Assembly: GCA_016928195.1 (NCBI GenBank)
Contig: JAFGLF010000053.1
Coordinates: forward strand, 1 to 48,437
Reading direction: 5' to 3'
Length of the DNA: 48,437 nucleotides
Source: Elusimicrobiota bacterium
GTDB taxonomy: Bacteria > Elusimicrobiota > UBA8919
Made by a program: the position numbers and the translations under genes. Positions 47,649-48,437 of the stretch are shown here, in pieces (position 1 is the stretch's first letter; each line of letters opens with the position of its first letter). A model generated the notes under the pieces. That model was not told where the DNA came from and ran no database searches. It worked only from the letters and a program-made list of their open reading frames with translations.

Positions 47649-48212
47649 CTAAATCCATTTTACTATTGCTTCTTTTTTTGGCGGAGGCTCCGGGAATCCT
47701 TCTTTAGGATATCCCAGCAAAATAGGACCATAAACCTTTTCATCTTTTTGAAGTTCCAATTCATTTCTTATTTCTTGATTATCAATGGGTAGTTGACCAA
47801 AATAAACCCAACAACTGCCTATATCTAAAGAACGTGCTGCAAGCATGATATTCTCACATACCATGGAACTATCCGGATCACTTGTCATGCCGGAACCAAT
47901 AACAAATACTATAACAGGAGCATTATAATATATTGGGTCCGAGCAAGCCGAATCAATATCTTTACGCATATTAATTAATCCTTCCGGGGCGTTTTCCATC
48001 CATTTTTTATATCTAGGGAGGGCAAGAGACAGTAATTTATCTTTAAAGTCTCTACTTTCAACTACGACGAACCTCCAATTCTGTGCATTGCAGCCGGATG
48101 GTGCAGCATTACCGGCATCAATTAAAGTACGTATAATTTCTTTGGGAATTGATTTTACGGTGTATGACCTTACAGACCGTCTATTCATAATTGTTTCAAT
48201 TGTTTGGTTCAT
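47649..48212 (-). CDS. Nitroreductase-family FMN flavoprotein
   Basis: 187 residues, a compact nitroreductase. Typical opening IETIMNRRSVRSYTVKSIP with the FMN-binding Arg residues, AGNAAPSGCNAQNWRFVVV near 32-50, and the C-terminal GPILLGYPKEG near 167-177. Physiological substrate not predictable. The ATG at 48212 has AGGAG seven bases upstream and a consensus promoter. Confidence 0.92.
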   Translation of the reverse strand: MNQTIETIMNRRSVRSYTVKSIPKEIIRTLIDAGNAAPSGCNAQNWRFVVVESRDFKDKLLSLALPRYKKWMENAPEGLINMRKDIDSACSDPIYYNAPVIVFVIGSGMTSDPDSSMVCENIMLAARSLDIGSCWVYFGQLPIDNQEIRNELELQKDEKVYGPILLGYPKEGFPEPPPKKEAIVKWI

Positions 48213-48271
48213 ATTTAATCTCCTTTCCATATAACAATTAATAAACGAATTTAGTTTGTAGTTTTTTTTAG

Positions 48272-48299
48272 ATTATATATTAAGTAAAAATAATGTCAA
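48272..48299 (-). promoter_or_regulatory. Consensus promoter of the nitroreductase gene
   Basis: -35 TTGACA (48294-48299) and -10 TATAAT (48272-48277), 16 bp apart on the minus strand, about 60 bp before the start codon. Confidence 0.75.
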
Positions 48300-48365
48300 A
48301 CAAATACCGAAAAAGGATTGGGTCCTAAAAATTGCTGAATTTTAAAACCAGTTGAAAATACTCCG

Positions 48366-48437
48366 TTAACTCCGCATCTTACTCAGCACCTTCTCAAGTG
48401 CTGCTATTTTGTCCGAATTGTCCTTCAGGTCCCGGGC
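48366..48437 (-). CDS. 3' end of a coiled-coil protein gene cut by the right edge
   Basis: An open frame enters from the right edge and ends in TAA after 23 visible codons, reading DLKDNSDKIAALEKVLSKM near the end. The heptad-like leucine pattern suggests a short C-terminal coiled coil, as at the end of surface proteins with intramolecular chaperone tails, but this is a guess. Frame and stop are clear; identity is unknown. Confidence 0.5.
   Translation of the reverse strand, partial: ARDLKDNSDKIAALEKVLSKMRS

Overview
The window is a 48.4 kb stretch of an AT-rich bacterial chromosome in which every convincing gene lies on the minus strand. Signal peptides, two TolC-type outer-membrane proteins, an RND efflux operon, a PorV-like barrel and a lipoprotein indicate a diderm (Gram-negative-type) bacterium. 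It has a V/A-type ATPase and the LL-diaminopimelate aminotransferase (DapL) route to lysine and peptidoglycan. Together with the style of the secreted proteins (beta-propeller plus FN3 plus a C-terminal Ig-like sorting domain, TPR/HEAT proteins), this suggests an uncultured lineage such as Elusimicrobiota, Omnitrophota or a relative. That placement is inference; no rRNA is present.

In transcription order (right to left): at the right edge is the 3' end of an unidentified coiled-coil gene. Next come a nitroreductase, a decayed methyltransferase remnant, a glycerophosphodiesterase, an AlkD-type DNA glycosylase, a DUF1801 protein, a glycan-binding lipoprotein and a large secreted GH9-type glycosidase. 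After these lie a TetR-regulated TolC/adaptor/RND operon, an XRE regulator with a small membrane protein, a DUF1189 protein, tRNA-Ala(GGC), and a four-gene envelope operon (propeller/FN3 secreted protein, PorV-LysM barrel, TPR/HEAT membrane protein, coiled-coil protein).

From a consensus promoter near 27.3 kb leftward the genes are collinear and mostly close-packed: rsmD, argB, argD, folK, a diguanylate cyclase, argG, argH, tolC, a patatin, a TPR protein, lysA, dapF, ybaB, a macro-domain protein and dapA. These are followed by the nine V-ATPase subunits ntpF-I-K-E-C-G-A-B-D, then dapB, an FAH-family protein, a small membrane protein and dapL. The five lysine genes (dapA, dapB, dapL, dapF, lysA) give the complete DapL pathway from aspartate semialdehyde and bracket the ATPase. 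argB, argD, argG and argH give part of arginine synthesis. The ATPase proteolipid carries the residues that bind Na+ in Enterococcus hirae NtpK. At the left edge is the first codons of another gene, possibly an IS110-type transposase.

The most unusual feature is the non-coding fraction. Nearly every spacer in the V-ATPase and amino-acid region holds a fold-back element: short iterated words in one orientation followed by their complements, sometimes with a GC-rich inner palindrome such as TCCGCCGCGGCGGA. Several vocabularies occur, and the elements often supply the stop codon of the upstream gene. A second hairpin family (CCCCCACACC / GGTGTGGGGG and relatives) has its 3' arm acting as the Shine-Dalgarno sequence of a gene (ybaB, and in related form argD and the diguanylate cyclase). 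The same family occurs inside coding sequence (ntpA, probably the dapF N-terminus) and forms a three-segment, mutually exclusive pairing in the transcribed leader of tRNA-Ala. Two adjacent genes also start with 7- and 8-bp tandem repeats that could cause phase variation.
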